From Myotis daubentonii (lineage: Eukaryota > Chordata > Mammalia > Chiroptera > Vespertilionidae): a stretch of 64,000 bases of DNA. A model generated the notes under the pieces. The model had not been told where the DNA came from. It ran no database searches and saw nothing but the letters and a program-made list of their open reading frames with translations. The stretch is taken from positions 23,817,294-23,881,293 of the forward strand of contig NC_081844.1 of NCBI RefSeq assembly GCF_963259705.1, in the 5' to 3' direction. Position 1 is the stretch's first letter; every line of letters begins with the position of its first letter. A program made the position numbers and the translations under genes. Positions 20,072-30,601 of the stretch are shown in pieces.

Positions 20072-20448
20072 TCTATATATATAAAAGCCTAAGCAACCAT
20101 CCGACCGTTTGACTGGCTGACCAGTAGCTATGACGTGCATTGACCACCAGGGGGCAAACACTCAACGCAGGAGCGGAAACCACAGGCATGGAAACATGGA
20201 ACAGACTGATGAATCTCGGGAGGGAGGGAAGAGAGGGGAGGGCGGGAAGAGATTAACCAAAGATCTTATATGCATACTAGAGGCCCGGTGCATGGATACA
20301 TGCACCGGGTGGGGTCCCTCTGCCTGGCCTGTGGGGATTGGGCCCAAACCGGCTCTCCGATATCCCCCAAGGGGTCCCAGATTGCAAGAGGGTACAGGCC
20401 AGGCTGAGGGACCCCACTGCTGCACGAATCCGTGGACTGAGCCTCTAG
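20072..20448 (+). mobile_element. HeliBat-like Helitron, composite
   Basis: Begins TCTATATATATAAAAGCCTA and ends in CTAGT at 20445-20449. At 20275 an inverted Helitron 3' end (ACTAGAGGCCCGGTGCATG) occurs inside, so two 3' termini face outward around a 170-bp GC-rich segment. Non-autonomous. Confidence 0.85.
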
Positions 20449-20949
20449 TCCTTAAATAATAAGAGTGGTTTGTGGTGCCTTACCTATTTGTACATTGTGG
20501 TTTTACATTGTGGTTTACGTTAAACACCTGCTTTCTTTCTGGAGCTTGAAATGTTGGTACTTGATCAGACCCCAATACATATTTTAGCACTGAGTTTCTA
20601 ATGAGCTTCCCTGGTCGACAACATTTCACACAAGTTGCCACAGTTCTACTGCAGGAACTAAGTGTGTCCCATGTGACTCCACTAGGAGAGGACTTGAGGA
20701 AGCTTGCCCCGGTTTCTTCCAGACTTCACCCCATGTGTCTTTTCCCTTGGCTAATTTTGCTTTGTATTCTTTCATGCTAAATTCTGTGAGTCTTCCTAAA
20801 GAATCATTGAACCTGGAGGTGATCTTGGGGAACCTTGACACAATATCATACTGGATGTATATCCTGACAGCGCTGGATCTAGGGTAAGGCAAGCAAGGCA
20901 CATAGGGTACCAAATTTGACATGCTCACTCCCAGGGTCACTTAAGTGTC

Positions 20950-21822
20950 CAACAAGTACTTACATGATCTTGAGGGTGAGTGCCTCCTAAAATTTTCACC
21001 CTAGACACATCACTTGCTTCATTCTAGTCCCTACCCTAACTTATAAACTTGCTTTTTTCGTCCAATATAATGCTTTGAGATTTATCTATGTTGACACATG
21101 TATGTAGCTCTAATTCATTTATTTTTACTGCTAGAAATCTGTGCTTTCTGATGTAGCCACTAGCTACCTGCAGCTGAAACATTTATTTTCCCATTCACAC
21201 TAACCAAATTTCATATGTTTAATAGGCACCTGTGGCTAGTGGCTACTGCATTGGACAGCATGGATAGAGAACACTTTCATGATCATAGAAAGTTTTGTTG
21301 GACAGTCACCCCTTGATATTTAGGTGTTTCAGATTTCTATTACAAACAGTGTTACAGTGTTCATAGTTATGTATGTCTCCTTGTGTACACATGCAGGAGT
21401 TTCTCTAGGATACTTACCTAGGAGTTAAATTGCTGGCTTATGGGTTATGGGAGTATTCACCTTTACTAAATATTGACAATTTGCTCTTCAAAATGATCAT
21501 CCCAGTTTTCACTCCCCATCACCAGTGTTGTTATTGCTCAGTGTCCTCATCAACACTTGATTTTATCAGATTTTTACATTTTTGTCTTTTGATGGATGTG
21601 AAGTAGTGGTTTCAGTTTGCATTACCTTGATTATTGTGAGGTTGAGCTATTTTCATATGCTTATTGATTGATTGCCTTCTGTTAATTGCATGTTCATATC
21701 TTTGCCCATTTTCCTATTGGGTTGTCATCATCTTACTCAGTTCAGGAGTTCTTCTCACATCTGAGATTTTTATGAAAAGGCAAATTTCAGGTTACTTTTG
21801 ATGTTCAGAATTTATTATTATT
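20950..21822 (-). repeat. L1 LINE fragment, left part
   Basis: Antisense L1 3' region: 'ggagttaaattgctggctta', 'cccagttttcactccccatc', 'gcattaccttgattattgtg' and 'atctttgcccattttcc'. A short MER3-like hAT stretch ('tgtggctagtggctactgc') lies near 21120-21270. It continues after the Helitron at 21824-22159. Confidence 0.75.
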
Positions 21823-21823
21823 A

Positions 21824-22159
21824 CTAGAGGCCCGATGCATGAAGAGATTCATGCAATAGGCCTTCCTTTCCCTGGCTGCCGGCACCAGTTTTCCTCTGGC
21901 ACCTGGGACCCAGGCCTTCGCTCTGGCCACAGCGGAGAAGCCAAGCCTCGAGGCTTCTCCACTCCAACTGCAGCAGAGAAGCCAAGCCTCTTCAGTGTTC
22001 AGTCATCTTCAGTGTTCAGTCGTCTTCAGTCTTCGCTCTATGTCTGCATATGCAAATTAACTGCCATCTTTGTTGGGTTAATTTGCATACACATCCTGAT
22101 TGGCTGGTGGGCATAGCAGAGTGACACCAATTTACATGTTTCTCTTTTATTAGTGTAGA
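21824..22159 (-). mobile_element. HeliBat-like Helitron inserted in L1
   Basis: On the minus strand it starts TCTACACTAATAAAAGAG and ends ...GGGCCTCTAG, with a hairpin ('gcatgaa' / 'ttcatgc') just inside the 3' end. It sits between A and T and splits an L1 fragment cleanly. Confidence 0.92.
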
Positions 22160-22375
22160 TTTTAATGTCATCAGAATTATCAACATATATTTTGTGTGGG
22201 GTTTTGTGCCTTGCTTAAGAAATCTTACCTTGAGATTAATAAGGTATCCTACTGTGTTTTCTTCTGGAAGTTTTACTTTTCATATTTAGCTTTTAAAAAA
22301 AATCTGCCTGGACTTTGTTTTTATTTTTTTCACATGGATAACCAGTTGTCCCAGTTCCATTTATTGACTAATCCA
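22160..22375 (-). repeat. L1 LINE fragment, right part
   Basis: Continues the L1 interrupted by the Helitron: 'ttgtgccttgcttaagaaat' and 'agttccatttattgac'. Confidence 0.65.
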
Positions 22376-23705
22376 GTGGTTCTCAAAATGTGACCTTCTG
22401 TGGATCCCCAAGAGTCTTTTAGGGGGTCCAGAATATAAACTCTTTTCATAATAATTTAAAGGAGTTATTTGCCTTTGTCATTTGTGCTGTGTTATGTGCA
22501 TTATTGGTATAAAAGCAATGGTGGGTAAAAACTGCTGGCACCTTAGCAGGAATCAATGCAAAGTCACCAAACGCTAGCAGTACTTGTTATTGTATTCCTC
22601 ACCCCCACACATTCAATGTTAAACAAAATACTTTCACTTAAGAATACCTTTGAAGAAGCAGTGAAAAGTAGTAATTGTGTTAAAGCTTTAGCTCTGCAGC
22701 AGGTCTTTTTAATATTCAGTATGGTGGCATAGGAAGTTTGCATAGAGCATTTCTAGTGCATGGAAGAATGATGGCAGTTTAGATAATATACTTTTACAGT
22801 TGTTTGAGTTGAGATAAAACTGGCAACTTTTTTCATGGAGCATCATTTTTACTTGAAAGAATGACAGACTATGGTTACTCAGATTAGGATATTTGGCAGA
22901 TATTTTCTCAGAAACGAATGAAGTGAGCTGGTCACTGCAAGGACAACTTATGGTTGCCCATGATAAAATTCAAGCTTTCAAGCAAAACTTAGATATTTTG
23001 GAAAATTTTATTCACTACCATGAATCTGGCAACTTTTCAGTATTTAAAAGCTTTTTGATGAAACCAATGATGATATTTGCAAATAATGACTTTAAAAATA
23101 TTGTGTAGTGAAATGTAATAACTCAGTAGATCAGTATTTTCTCAAAGACCAATGTATGATGTTACAAAAGCATGATAGGGGAAAGATCAATTAAAACTGC
23201 ATGACAAATATGTTTCAATGTAATGCACTAAATTGATACAGTTTCCTGTTCCACATTGTAACTAACTTTAATACACCGCCACTTGAGTTTTGGTGTAGTA
23301 ACAGAGTAGAATACCCTCAATTAGCTGAAAAGGCTATAATACTTCTCCCATTTACAACTATTTATCAATGTAAGGCTGGATTTTCTTCATATTCTTCAAC
23401 CAAAACAGCATATTGTAACATATTGATTGCAGTAGCCTATGTGAGAACCCAGTTGTCTTCCATTAAGCTAGTAGGAGCTTTACAAAAATGTAAAATAATG
23501 CCATTCTTTTCACTGCTTTGTTTATAAGTAAATAAATAAATACATTTTAATTATAGCTTATGTTAACATTTAATAAACTTATTAACTAATTTAAGTTAGT
23601 TAAGTATTTAATTTTTAAATCAGTTTTAATTTCCAGATCAGTCAATATAAATAGAAATAAACCCTATGCCTATAAACAATAACTCTTTAGGTTTCTCATT
23701 AATTT
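22376..23705 (+). pseudogene. Decayed autonomous hAT-Charlie transposon
   Basis: Starts CAGTGGTTCTCAAAATGTG and keeps about 1.3 kb of a hAT-family interior. A 71-residue open stretch at 22893-23108 contains ADIFSETNEVSWSLQGQL and HDKIQAFKQNLDIL, typical of the Charlie/ZBED5-type transposase middle region. A further C-terminal segment near 23280-23480 corresponds to the dimerisation region but has stops and frame changes. No intact transposase remains. The 3' terminal repeat is lost or unrecognisable; a Ves SINE sits at the distal end. Confidence 0.7.
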
Positions 23706-23707
23706 TT

Positions 23708-23922
23708 TTTTAATATATTTTATTGATTTTTCACAGAGAGGAAGGGAGAGGGATAGAGAGCTAGAAACATCGATGAGAGAGAAACATCGATCAGCTGCCT
23801 CCTGCACATCTCCCACTGGGGATGTGCCCGCAACCCAGGTACATGCCCTTGACCGGAATCGAACCTGGGACCTTTCAGTCCGCAGGCCGACGCTCTATCC
23901 ACTGAGCCAAACCGGTTTCGGC
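23708..23922 (-). mobile_element. Ves-type SINE, young copy
   Basis: Close to the family consensus from the A/T tail to 'gagccaaaccggtttcggc'. A 14-base duplication tctcattaattttt lies at 23694-23707 and 23923-23936. Confidence 0.96.
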
Positions 23923-23936
23923 TCTCATTAATTTTT

Positions 23937-24340
23937 TAAAAAGACTTAATTTTTTAAGAGCAGCTTTAGGTTCACAGCAAAGTTAAGAGTAAGTTACAGA
24001 GATTTCCCCTATACCCACAGCCCACCTCCTAACCCCCCATGCATAGCCTCCTCCTTTAACTTCCCCAGCAGGGTGGTACATTTGTTACAATTGATAAATT
24101 GTGTGGACACATCATATTCAGAGCATGAGGTCCATAGTTTACATTAGGGTTCACTCTTGTGTTGAACATTCTGTGGGTTTGGACAAATGTATGACATGTA
24201 TATAGTCTCATACAGAGTTTCTTTCACAGACCTGAAATCTTTGGGGCTTTGCCTAGTCATCCCCTCCACCCCATCCTTGTTAATTTTTAAGAGGATAACG
24301 GAATCCCTATACTACAAAATTTGAGCTCCTCTAGACTAAT
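23937..24340 (-). repeat. L1 LINE 3' fragment
   Basis: Antisense L1 3' region with 'ttttaagagcagctttaggt', 'gtttacattagggttcactc' and 'gacaaatgtatgacatgtat'. Confidence 0.7.
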
Positions 24341-24414
24341 CTATTCTTTTCTTAGTGACTTATAACCTCTGTCTAGAGCAAGTTTCCATCTAGTCACAGG
24401 TCTCTTCATTGGCA

Positions 24415-25020
24415 GGGGAGGGGCCTACAACCAAGCTCTTGACCAGAATTAAACCTGGGATTGTTCAGTCCGCAAGCCGAGGCTCTATCCATTGAGCCAA
24501 GCCAACTAGGGCTCACCACTTTCTTTTATTTTTATTTTTTTCAATGATTTTTAGAGAGAGGAAAGGAGAGGGTTAGAGAGATAGAAACATTGATGAGAGG
24601 AGCATCATCGATCGGCCTGCTGCCTCCTGCACGCCCCCTCTTGGTGATTGAGTCTGCAACCTGGACATATGCCCTGACCCCAAATCGAACTGGTGACCTC
24701 TTGATTCCTGGGTCAGTACTCAACTGCTGAACCAGACCAGTTGGGCTCACATTGATGTTTTTCTCTCTCTCTCTCCCTCTCCTTTCCTCTGTCTTTAAAA
24801 GTCATGCCTGGCTGGTCACAGTTCTATCCCTGGTCAGGGCATATGCCCAGGTTGCCGGCTTCATCTCCAGTGTGTGGGGTGTGCAGAAGGCAGCTGATTA
24901 ATGATTCTCTCTCATCATTGATGTTTTCTGTCTCTCCCTCTCCCTCTCCCTCTCCTTCTCCATTCCTCTCTGAAATCAATAAAAATACATTATAAAAATC
25001 AATAAAAATATATTTTTAAA
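24415..25020. mobile_element. Cluster of three Ves-type SINE copies
   Basis: A head fragment on the minus strand (24415-24514), a fuller minus copy (about 24530-24746) and a plus copy (about 24803-25020) ending 'aaatcaataaaaatatattt'. All are diverged, with older substitutions in box A and box B. Confidence 0.85.
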
Positions 25021-25214
25021 ATTTATCCACTACTGGTAAACTGTTAATCTCTCATTGTATAACTTTATATTCTGCATATATTGTGCACACACAATTTTAT
25101 ATATGTATACACACTTTTTGCATATATGTTTTTTAAACTGGGGCAGTCTTTTATATCCTTTTTACACTTAGTATTATGAATATATTTCCATGTAATTAAT
25201 GTTCTTTTACATCT
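25021..25214. repeat. AT-rich unassigned sequence between SINEs
   Basis: AT-rich, probably old L1-derived sequence. It resumes after the next SINE (25455-25600). The family could not be fixed by eye. Confidence 0.4.
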
Positions 25215-25450
25215 TTTGTTTTGTTTTGTTAATCCTCACCCGAGGGTAATTTTCCATTGATTTCTAGAGAGAATAGAAAGGAGGGGAGAGACATGAGAGA
25301 GACACATTGGCTGCCTCCTGAACATGCACCTTTCCAGGGCCGGGGATCGAGCCTGCAACTGAGGTTACATGCCCTTGACCAGAATTGGACCTGAGACCCT
25401 TCAGTCTGCAGGCCAACAGTCTTACCACTGAGCCAAACTGGGTAGGGCTA
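25215..25450 (-). mobile_element. Ves-type SINE
   Basis: Antisense variant copy starting 'gttaatcctcacccgagggt' and ending 'gagccaaactgggtagggct'. Confidence 0.88.
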
Positions 25451-25686
25451 CATCCTCATTTTTAATTGTTACATGGTATTCTGTTTGTATTATTTGTTTA
25501 TTTATTCTGTTTGTATTGATGTACATCATTTATGTAACTATTTTTATACTGAAATTTTAGATTATTCCTTATGTTTCACTCTTAAAAGCCTGACTCCAGT
25601 GAATCTTCTTGCTGCTGAGTCTTCATGCCCATGTGTGATTCCTTAGGCTTGATTCCCAGGAGAGGACTGGTTGGCTTAAGCAATGG

Positions 25687-25890
25687 TTTTCAACCTGTGG
25701 GTTGCGACCCCTTTGGCGGTCGAATGACCCTTTCACAGGGGTTGCCTAAGACCATCCTGCATATCAGATATTTATATTACGATTCATAACAGTAGCAACA
25801 TTACAGTTATGAAGTAGCAATGAAAATAATTTTATGGTTGGGTCACAACATGAGGAACTGTATTTAAATGGCCAGAAGGTTGAGAACCAC
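25687..25890. mobile_element. Non-autonomous hAT element
   Basis: Termini 'caatggttttcaacctgtgg' and 'aggttgagaaccactg' with the 'gggttgcgacccctttgg' interior. Similar 7-base flanks (gcttaag / gcttaaa) suggest the target duplication. It resembles the element at 11636-11859 in the opposite direction. Confidence 0.8.
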
Positions 25891-26559
25891 TGGCTTAAAG
25901 TGAGGACTTCAGTTGTGAGAAGCTGGGATTGTTTGGTCAGAGGCAGAGGCTGGTGGAAGACAGTAGGACAGGACAGATAGAAAAGACTAGCAGTTATTAG
26001 GGTTTTGGTCAAGGAGAGTCCAGGTTAAGTGAAAAGTGATTGATATAAATAGGAAGGGAAAAACCAGCAGGTGCCTGTCATCACTGCTGGTTTCCATGAC
26101 TGCCATGTTTGAAAGGGTAAGAGAGGACCCGACTAAGCTTGAAATGTTGTGGGTATAGAGGTCCATCCTCAGCCCAGCTCCCCAAGAGTTTGTGGGAGAG
26201 AGGAGGTTTTCTCAAGGCCAGAGGCTCCAGTGCTCTCAGTCCTTTGGGGATCTGAAAAGACTCTTCTGTTGCTCTGAATTAAGGCCTTCCCTTTGGCTTG
26301 ATTCCCAGGGGTCCACCCTGGACAGTCCTACTACTAGCTACATAGAGACCATCAGGTGTAGTCAGTGGGCATTTCCTCTGACTCTGGGAGCCAGATTGTC
26401 AGCTTCCTTTATTGTGTGCCAAGTGGGGTTGGTGGGCAGTGATGAGAAGTGGGCAACTGCAGCTGCATGCAGATAGCCCTAGAGGCAGCCCTGGGATCTA
26501 AGACCAAGATGGAGGCCTGGTGCAGCACTTTTTTATTAGCTGAGTGAATGTGGGTGTGT

Positions 26560-26686
26560 TCTCTAACTATTGTGGGGATATTCTCTAACTTTTCTGGGCT
26601 TCAGTTTCTGCAGCTCTAAGTGGGGCTAAGTAACACCTGCCTCACTGGGTCATTGAAAACATTAAATTGGATAGCATATGTAAAGT
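26560..26686 (-). repeat. MIR SINE fragment
   Basis: Antisense MIR: 'gcttcagtttctgcagctct' through 'ctgcctcactgggtcattga' to 'atgtaaagtatctagag'. It is cut by the hAT-Charlie element that follows. Confidence 0.65.
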
Positions 26687-26694
26687 ATCTAGAG

Positions 26695-26916
26695 CAGTCT
26701 TTCTCAACCTTGGAGGCACATTAGAATCACCTGGGAATCTTTTTAAAATCCTGATTTCTGGGCCTCATCCTCCAGAAATTCTGTTTCTTTGTTATGGGGT
26801 GGGGCCACAACATTAGTAACAAAGAAACAGAATTTCCTGAGTATGTGGCCCAGAAATCAGGATTTTAAAAAGATTCCTAGGTGATTCTAATGTGCAGCCA
26901 AGGTTGAGAACCACTG
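26695..26916. mobile_element. hAT-Charlie element with perfect duplication
   Basis: Termini 'cagtctttctcaaccttgg' and 'ccaaggttgagaaccactg'. An 8-bp duplication atctagag lies at 26687-26694 and 26917-26924. The interior forms a long imperfect palindrome ('agaaattctgtttctttgtt' against 'aacaaagaaacagaattt'). MER5/MER58-type; exact family not assigned. Confidence 0.88.
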
Positions 26917-26939
26917 ATCTAGAGGGTGTAGGCACTGTA

Positions 26940-27080
26940 AACTTGCTTAGTAATCTTATTTAAGTAAGTCATGTAATCACTTTAACCTCAGTTTTCTCAT
27001 CTGATCAATAAGGATAATAATATATACCTTGTAATAAGTAAGGTGAAATGTAGAAAAGAGCTTTGAAATGATAAATCTCA
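26940..27080 (-). repeat. MIR SINE fragment
   Basis: 'taacctcagttttctcatct' and 'ataaggataataatatatac' are the usual antisense MIR core. Confidence 0.65.
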
Positions 27081-27569
27081 ATATAAAAGTTATTCCTATG
27101 TATGTGCAAATCCATGCCACTAACAACTACCTGAGGGTCATCAGTTGTCCAGCCCAGCAGATTTCTACTGTTTATGTAGTGGGTAAGCATGTGTAGGGCT
27201 GGAGAAAGTAAAGGACACAATGGCAGAAGAACAGGCCGTGTTGTTATCTTAGGCCAGGGTTTTATTTTAAAATCAGACCATGAGGTCAAAACCACATATA
27301 GTTTATTAATTACCCATAAAGCTCCTGAATTGGCTCACAGGGACTCTCTCAGTAGATCCAGTAGAATCAGTTCCTTTTCCAGCATAGGAACAGATTTTGC
27401 CTTTTCTTGGGTTGGACACCGCTAAAATATTGAAGTTAGGTTTCAGGGCCATGTTGAATTAAAAATTTAGTATCACATGGTGAGAGAGGTGTGGGAACTG
27501 AGAGATAGAAACTCCCATTCACAACTCCCATCATTCTTAGCTCTCATCTCAGGTTCACTCTGGTTCTTA

Positions 27570-28480
27570 TGTTCAAGTCAGCTTTTTATTGTTTAACAAA
27601 TATGTATTGATCACCTGTGTGCCAGATGCTATGCTAGAAACTGGAACAGCATTAAAAAAACACCATTCTATATTACCTTCTAATTGGGGAGGCAGAGAGT
27701 AAACAAGCAAGAAGGATAGTTTTGTGAGATGGGAGAACTATGAGAGATAAAGCAAGACCAGGTTTAGGAAATTCTGGAATGGCCAATAGCAGTTTAAATG
27801 GAAAAGCCTGCTGGGAAGCTCTGATTTGCAAAAGCTCTGCTAGAACAGCCAGTGCAAAGGCCCCGAGGCAGGCAGGAGTGCCTGCATGTTTGCAGATGAG
27901 AAGCCAAGTGTGGCTGGCGTGGAAGGAAGGAGGGGAGCCATGGGAATCAGCTCTGTAGGGCCTTGTCAGCAATTGAGCTGTTGGTCTTTCGTCTGGGTGA
28001 GAGAAGAGGCCATTGAATAGTTTTGAACCAAGGAAGGACAAAATATGCTTACCAGGATCTCTGTGGTTTCTGTGTTGAGAAAAGCCTGAAGGGGGACAAG
28101 AGAGCTAGTAAGGAGCCTGCTGCAGTAGTCCTAGTGAAAGATAGGGTTGGCTTGAACCAAAGTGGTGAGAACTAGTTAATGCTGGATATTTTAATGTTAG
28201 AGCTGCTGATGCATTTACTGTCAGAATAGATGTGGAGTATGAAACAAAGAGATGAGTTCAAGAGAAGCTGCAAGAGTTTTAGCTTGAGTCTTGGGATGGA
28301 CTTGCCATTGAGGTGGGAAAGCATTTGGGAGGAGCTGGGGAGTGGTGGTCAGGAACTTAATCTGGTTTAGGACAGATTAAGTTTGAGATCCTAACAGACA
28401 CCCAGGGGTAGATGTGGATTGGGATGTTGGATGAATGTAAATCTGGAGCTCAAGGTAGTTTAGACTGGAGCTCTATGTTC
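27570..28480 (+). repeat. Ancient interspersed repeat (family unassigned)
   Basis: Begins with 'gtttaacaaatatgtattga' and passes 'gtgcaaaggccccgaggcag', 'tgtagggccttgtcagcaat' and 'cctgctgcagtagtcctagt'. The same ordered motifs occur, in part, near 34530-34990 and 53950-54450. It is of mammal-wide age; I recognise the consensus but not its name with certainty. Confidence 0.6.
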
Positions 28481-29262
28481 AGGACTCCTCAGCATATAGA
28501 TAGCATTTAAAACCATGAGATGGGACAAGCTCTCCCAAGGTAGGTAGGAAAAGGTCTAAGGCTGAGCTCCTGGCCTTGCCAACATTAAGAGGTCAAGAGA
28601 TGAGAAGGCACCAGCCACCAGGACTGGGAAGGAGTGGCTGGGGAGGTGGGAGGAGAAACGGGGAAGTGTGGTGTTGAGGGCAGAGGAGCATGGAGATACT
28701 TTCACTGTTTGAGTGGTCCTTTCTCTATGCACTGGCAGTTCTATTTGAGGATACACATGCTGCAAATCCATTGTGTTGTCATTTTAGAAAAAGCGCCATT
28801 TCAGTAGTGTGTGGGAGGGGGAGATCTAGGAATCAGACAGGCACAGTGTAAAATTCCGTTTTGCTCTAATAAAGCCTGTGGACATAGTAGTATGTCCGGG
28901 CCAGGAAGGGCTTCTCTAGATACATGGCACAGTTGCCTGGCCCAGAGAGACTAGGGTGTGCATGCAGATATTGTAAGCCTCAGTTTCCCTGTCTTTAAAG
29001 TGGAGTTTTAATAACCTTTACCCACCCTAGAGTGTTCAACGAAAAACTGTACCCGAATTGCTGCTCAGCCAGGCCCAAGAACCTACCAAGTTTTGAGTAG
29101 GTTCTGGTTCTGTGACTCCAGGCCTCTGCCATGGGTTCTAAATGTTACAGTGCAGGCTCTTCAGGGTCAGAGCCTCAGGTGGGTGCTCAGTGCAGATTCA
29201 CTCACCAGTTTTCACCCCTCAATGAGTCACACCACTCATCATTCCAAGAAATTCTTATTTTC

Positions 29263-29268
29263 TTTATT
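29263..29268 (-). terminator. ADGRL1: ADGRL1 polyadenylation signal AATAAA
   Basis: Canonical hexamer on the minus strand in an A/T-rich context about 3 kb past the stop codon. The resulting mRNA length of roughly 8 kb is in the range known for latrophilin-1. The cleavage site near 29245 is inferred. Confidence 0.55.
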
Positions 29269-30574
29269 GTTTTTTTGACTCAACAATTTTTTAAAACTTT
29301 TTTTCTGAAACGTTCTTGTTGTTATGAGCCTTTTGTTTTGTTCTCGTTAAATGCACTCGACCCAAAATTGGTTTGGCATATCGAAAAGGAGACCAAGGAG
29401 GGACTGGGGGCATGGAGGAGGGGAGGCCCGAATAGACAGAGAAATTGAGAGAAGAGGAACATAGAGACAGCAAAAAAAAAAATGGAAAGAGGTGGAGACA
29501 CAGTAAGGAAGGCAAGGGAAACAAAAAAAAAAAAACACACCCACAAAACAAAACCACCCCAGATAAAAATTAACAAGATTGAGAAGCAAATGAATTCAAG
29601 GAAGGAAATAGGAGAGGAAACCAAGACCCTTTCTTCTCTATACTGTCCCAGCTGGGGTGGGGGAGTCAAGGCACCAGGTCTGGTTGGGGTGCGGGGATGG
29701 ACACCTGGGCTCTGGGTGTTTTGCACTGTGCTGCAGTGGTGTGCAGCCCCACCAGGGGGCCCTGCCACACAGCTTTGAGGCCTAGGAATTCACCTTGGTG
29801 AACCTGGCTGGAATGGGAACCAAGGGACCCACTTACCCTCTCTCCCCTTGATTGTCCGTGTCTGGAGATAAAAGGAGGGCTGGGCAGGGAGAGGATGGAG
29901 GACTCCTTGCATGCCTCCAGTTCCCCTGGAAACTCTCTCACCCTGCTAACTTTTCCAGTCCTCTTGGTGTCAGGCCAACTCCTCCATTTACCTGTGTCGC
30001 CTGCCAGCTCTTTGCAGACCTCTAATTGCCCCTCTTGAAACCAAGGCAGGCCACAGAGCTGGTTCCCATCCTCCTCACAGAGCCATCTGGACGAGATCAT
30101 CCCCCCTCTTACTTCTCTGGGTCCAGACTCACCCATGGTCTTCTGGTGAACAGGGTTAAGCCTCCCTGCCAGGAGAAGCTAGAGATGGAACCCAACACTG
30201 CCTTCTCCCCACACGTGTACTCCCACACAGGACAAACCACCATCTTTGGTCTGACCCCTTCTCCCCTGACGGGGACAAGCCAGCCTCAGCTCCCCAGAAG
30301 GGAGGGGCTTTCTAGCAGCAAAAAGGGCCCCTCCAGCCACCTACCTGTCCCTTTTCTCTAGTTTCTCCCTAGAGCCCTTCCCCTTTAACCCAAAAAGTTC
30401 ATGGTAGCAGCAGACTGAGACCCAAAGATGTTTGAAAACTCATGGCACTTGTGAGAAAAGAGGAAGGGGCAAAAAAGACAAGGAGGGGGTCAGAGCAGAG
30501 GTGGAGAGCCACCCCTGAGGAAATGGCAATTATGGGGCTGTGTTAGTGTGGCAATGGGACTATGCTACCCCCAG

Positions 30575-30601
30575 AGTGTGTGTGTGTGTGTGTGTGTGTG
30601 T
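30575..30601. repeat. (GT)n microsatellite in ADGRL1 3' UTR
   Basis: About 13 GT units, (AC)n in the mRNA sense. Confidence 0.95.

Larger units (their letters stand above)
15200..29240. other. ASF1B-ADGRL1 intergenic region
   Basis: A 14-kb AT-rich tract dominated by repeats, listed separately: Ves SINEs, three Helitrons, L1 and L2 remnants, a decayed autonomous hAT, several short hAT elements and MIR fragments. 28490-29240 is mostly unique and leads into the ADGRL1 3' UTR. I found no conserved protein-coding gene. Confidence 0.8.

Noticed and set aside
24940..24975. CRISPR-like or regulatory direct repeats (ctccctctccctctcc)
   Set aside because: Part of the CT-rich region of a SINE; no spacer structure, and a mammalian genome has no CRISPR array.
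29322..29768. A 148-codon minus-strand frame in the ADGRL1 3' UTR
   Set aside because: Low-complexity, Phe/Ser-rich translation of A/T tracts; downstream of the true stop codon and without conserved features.
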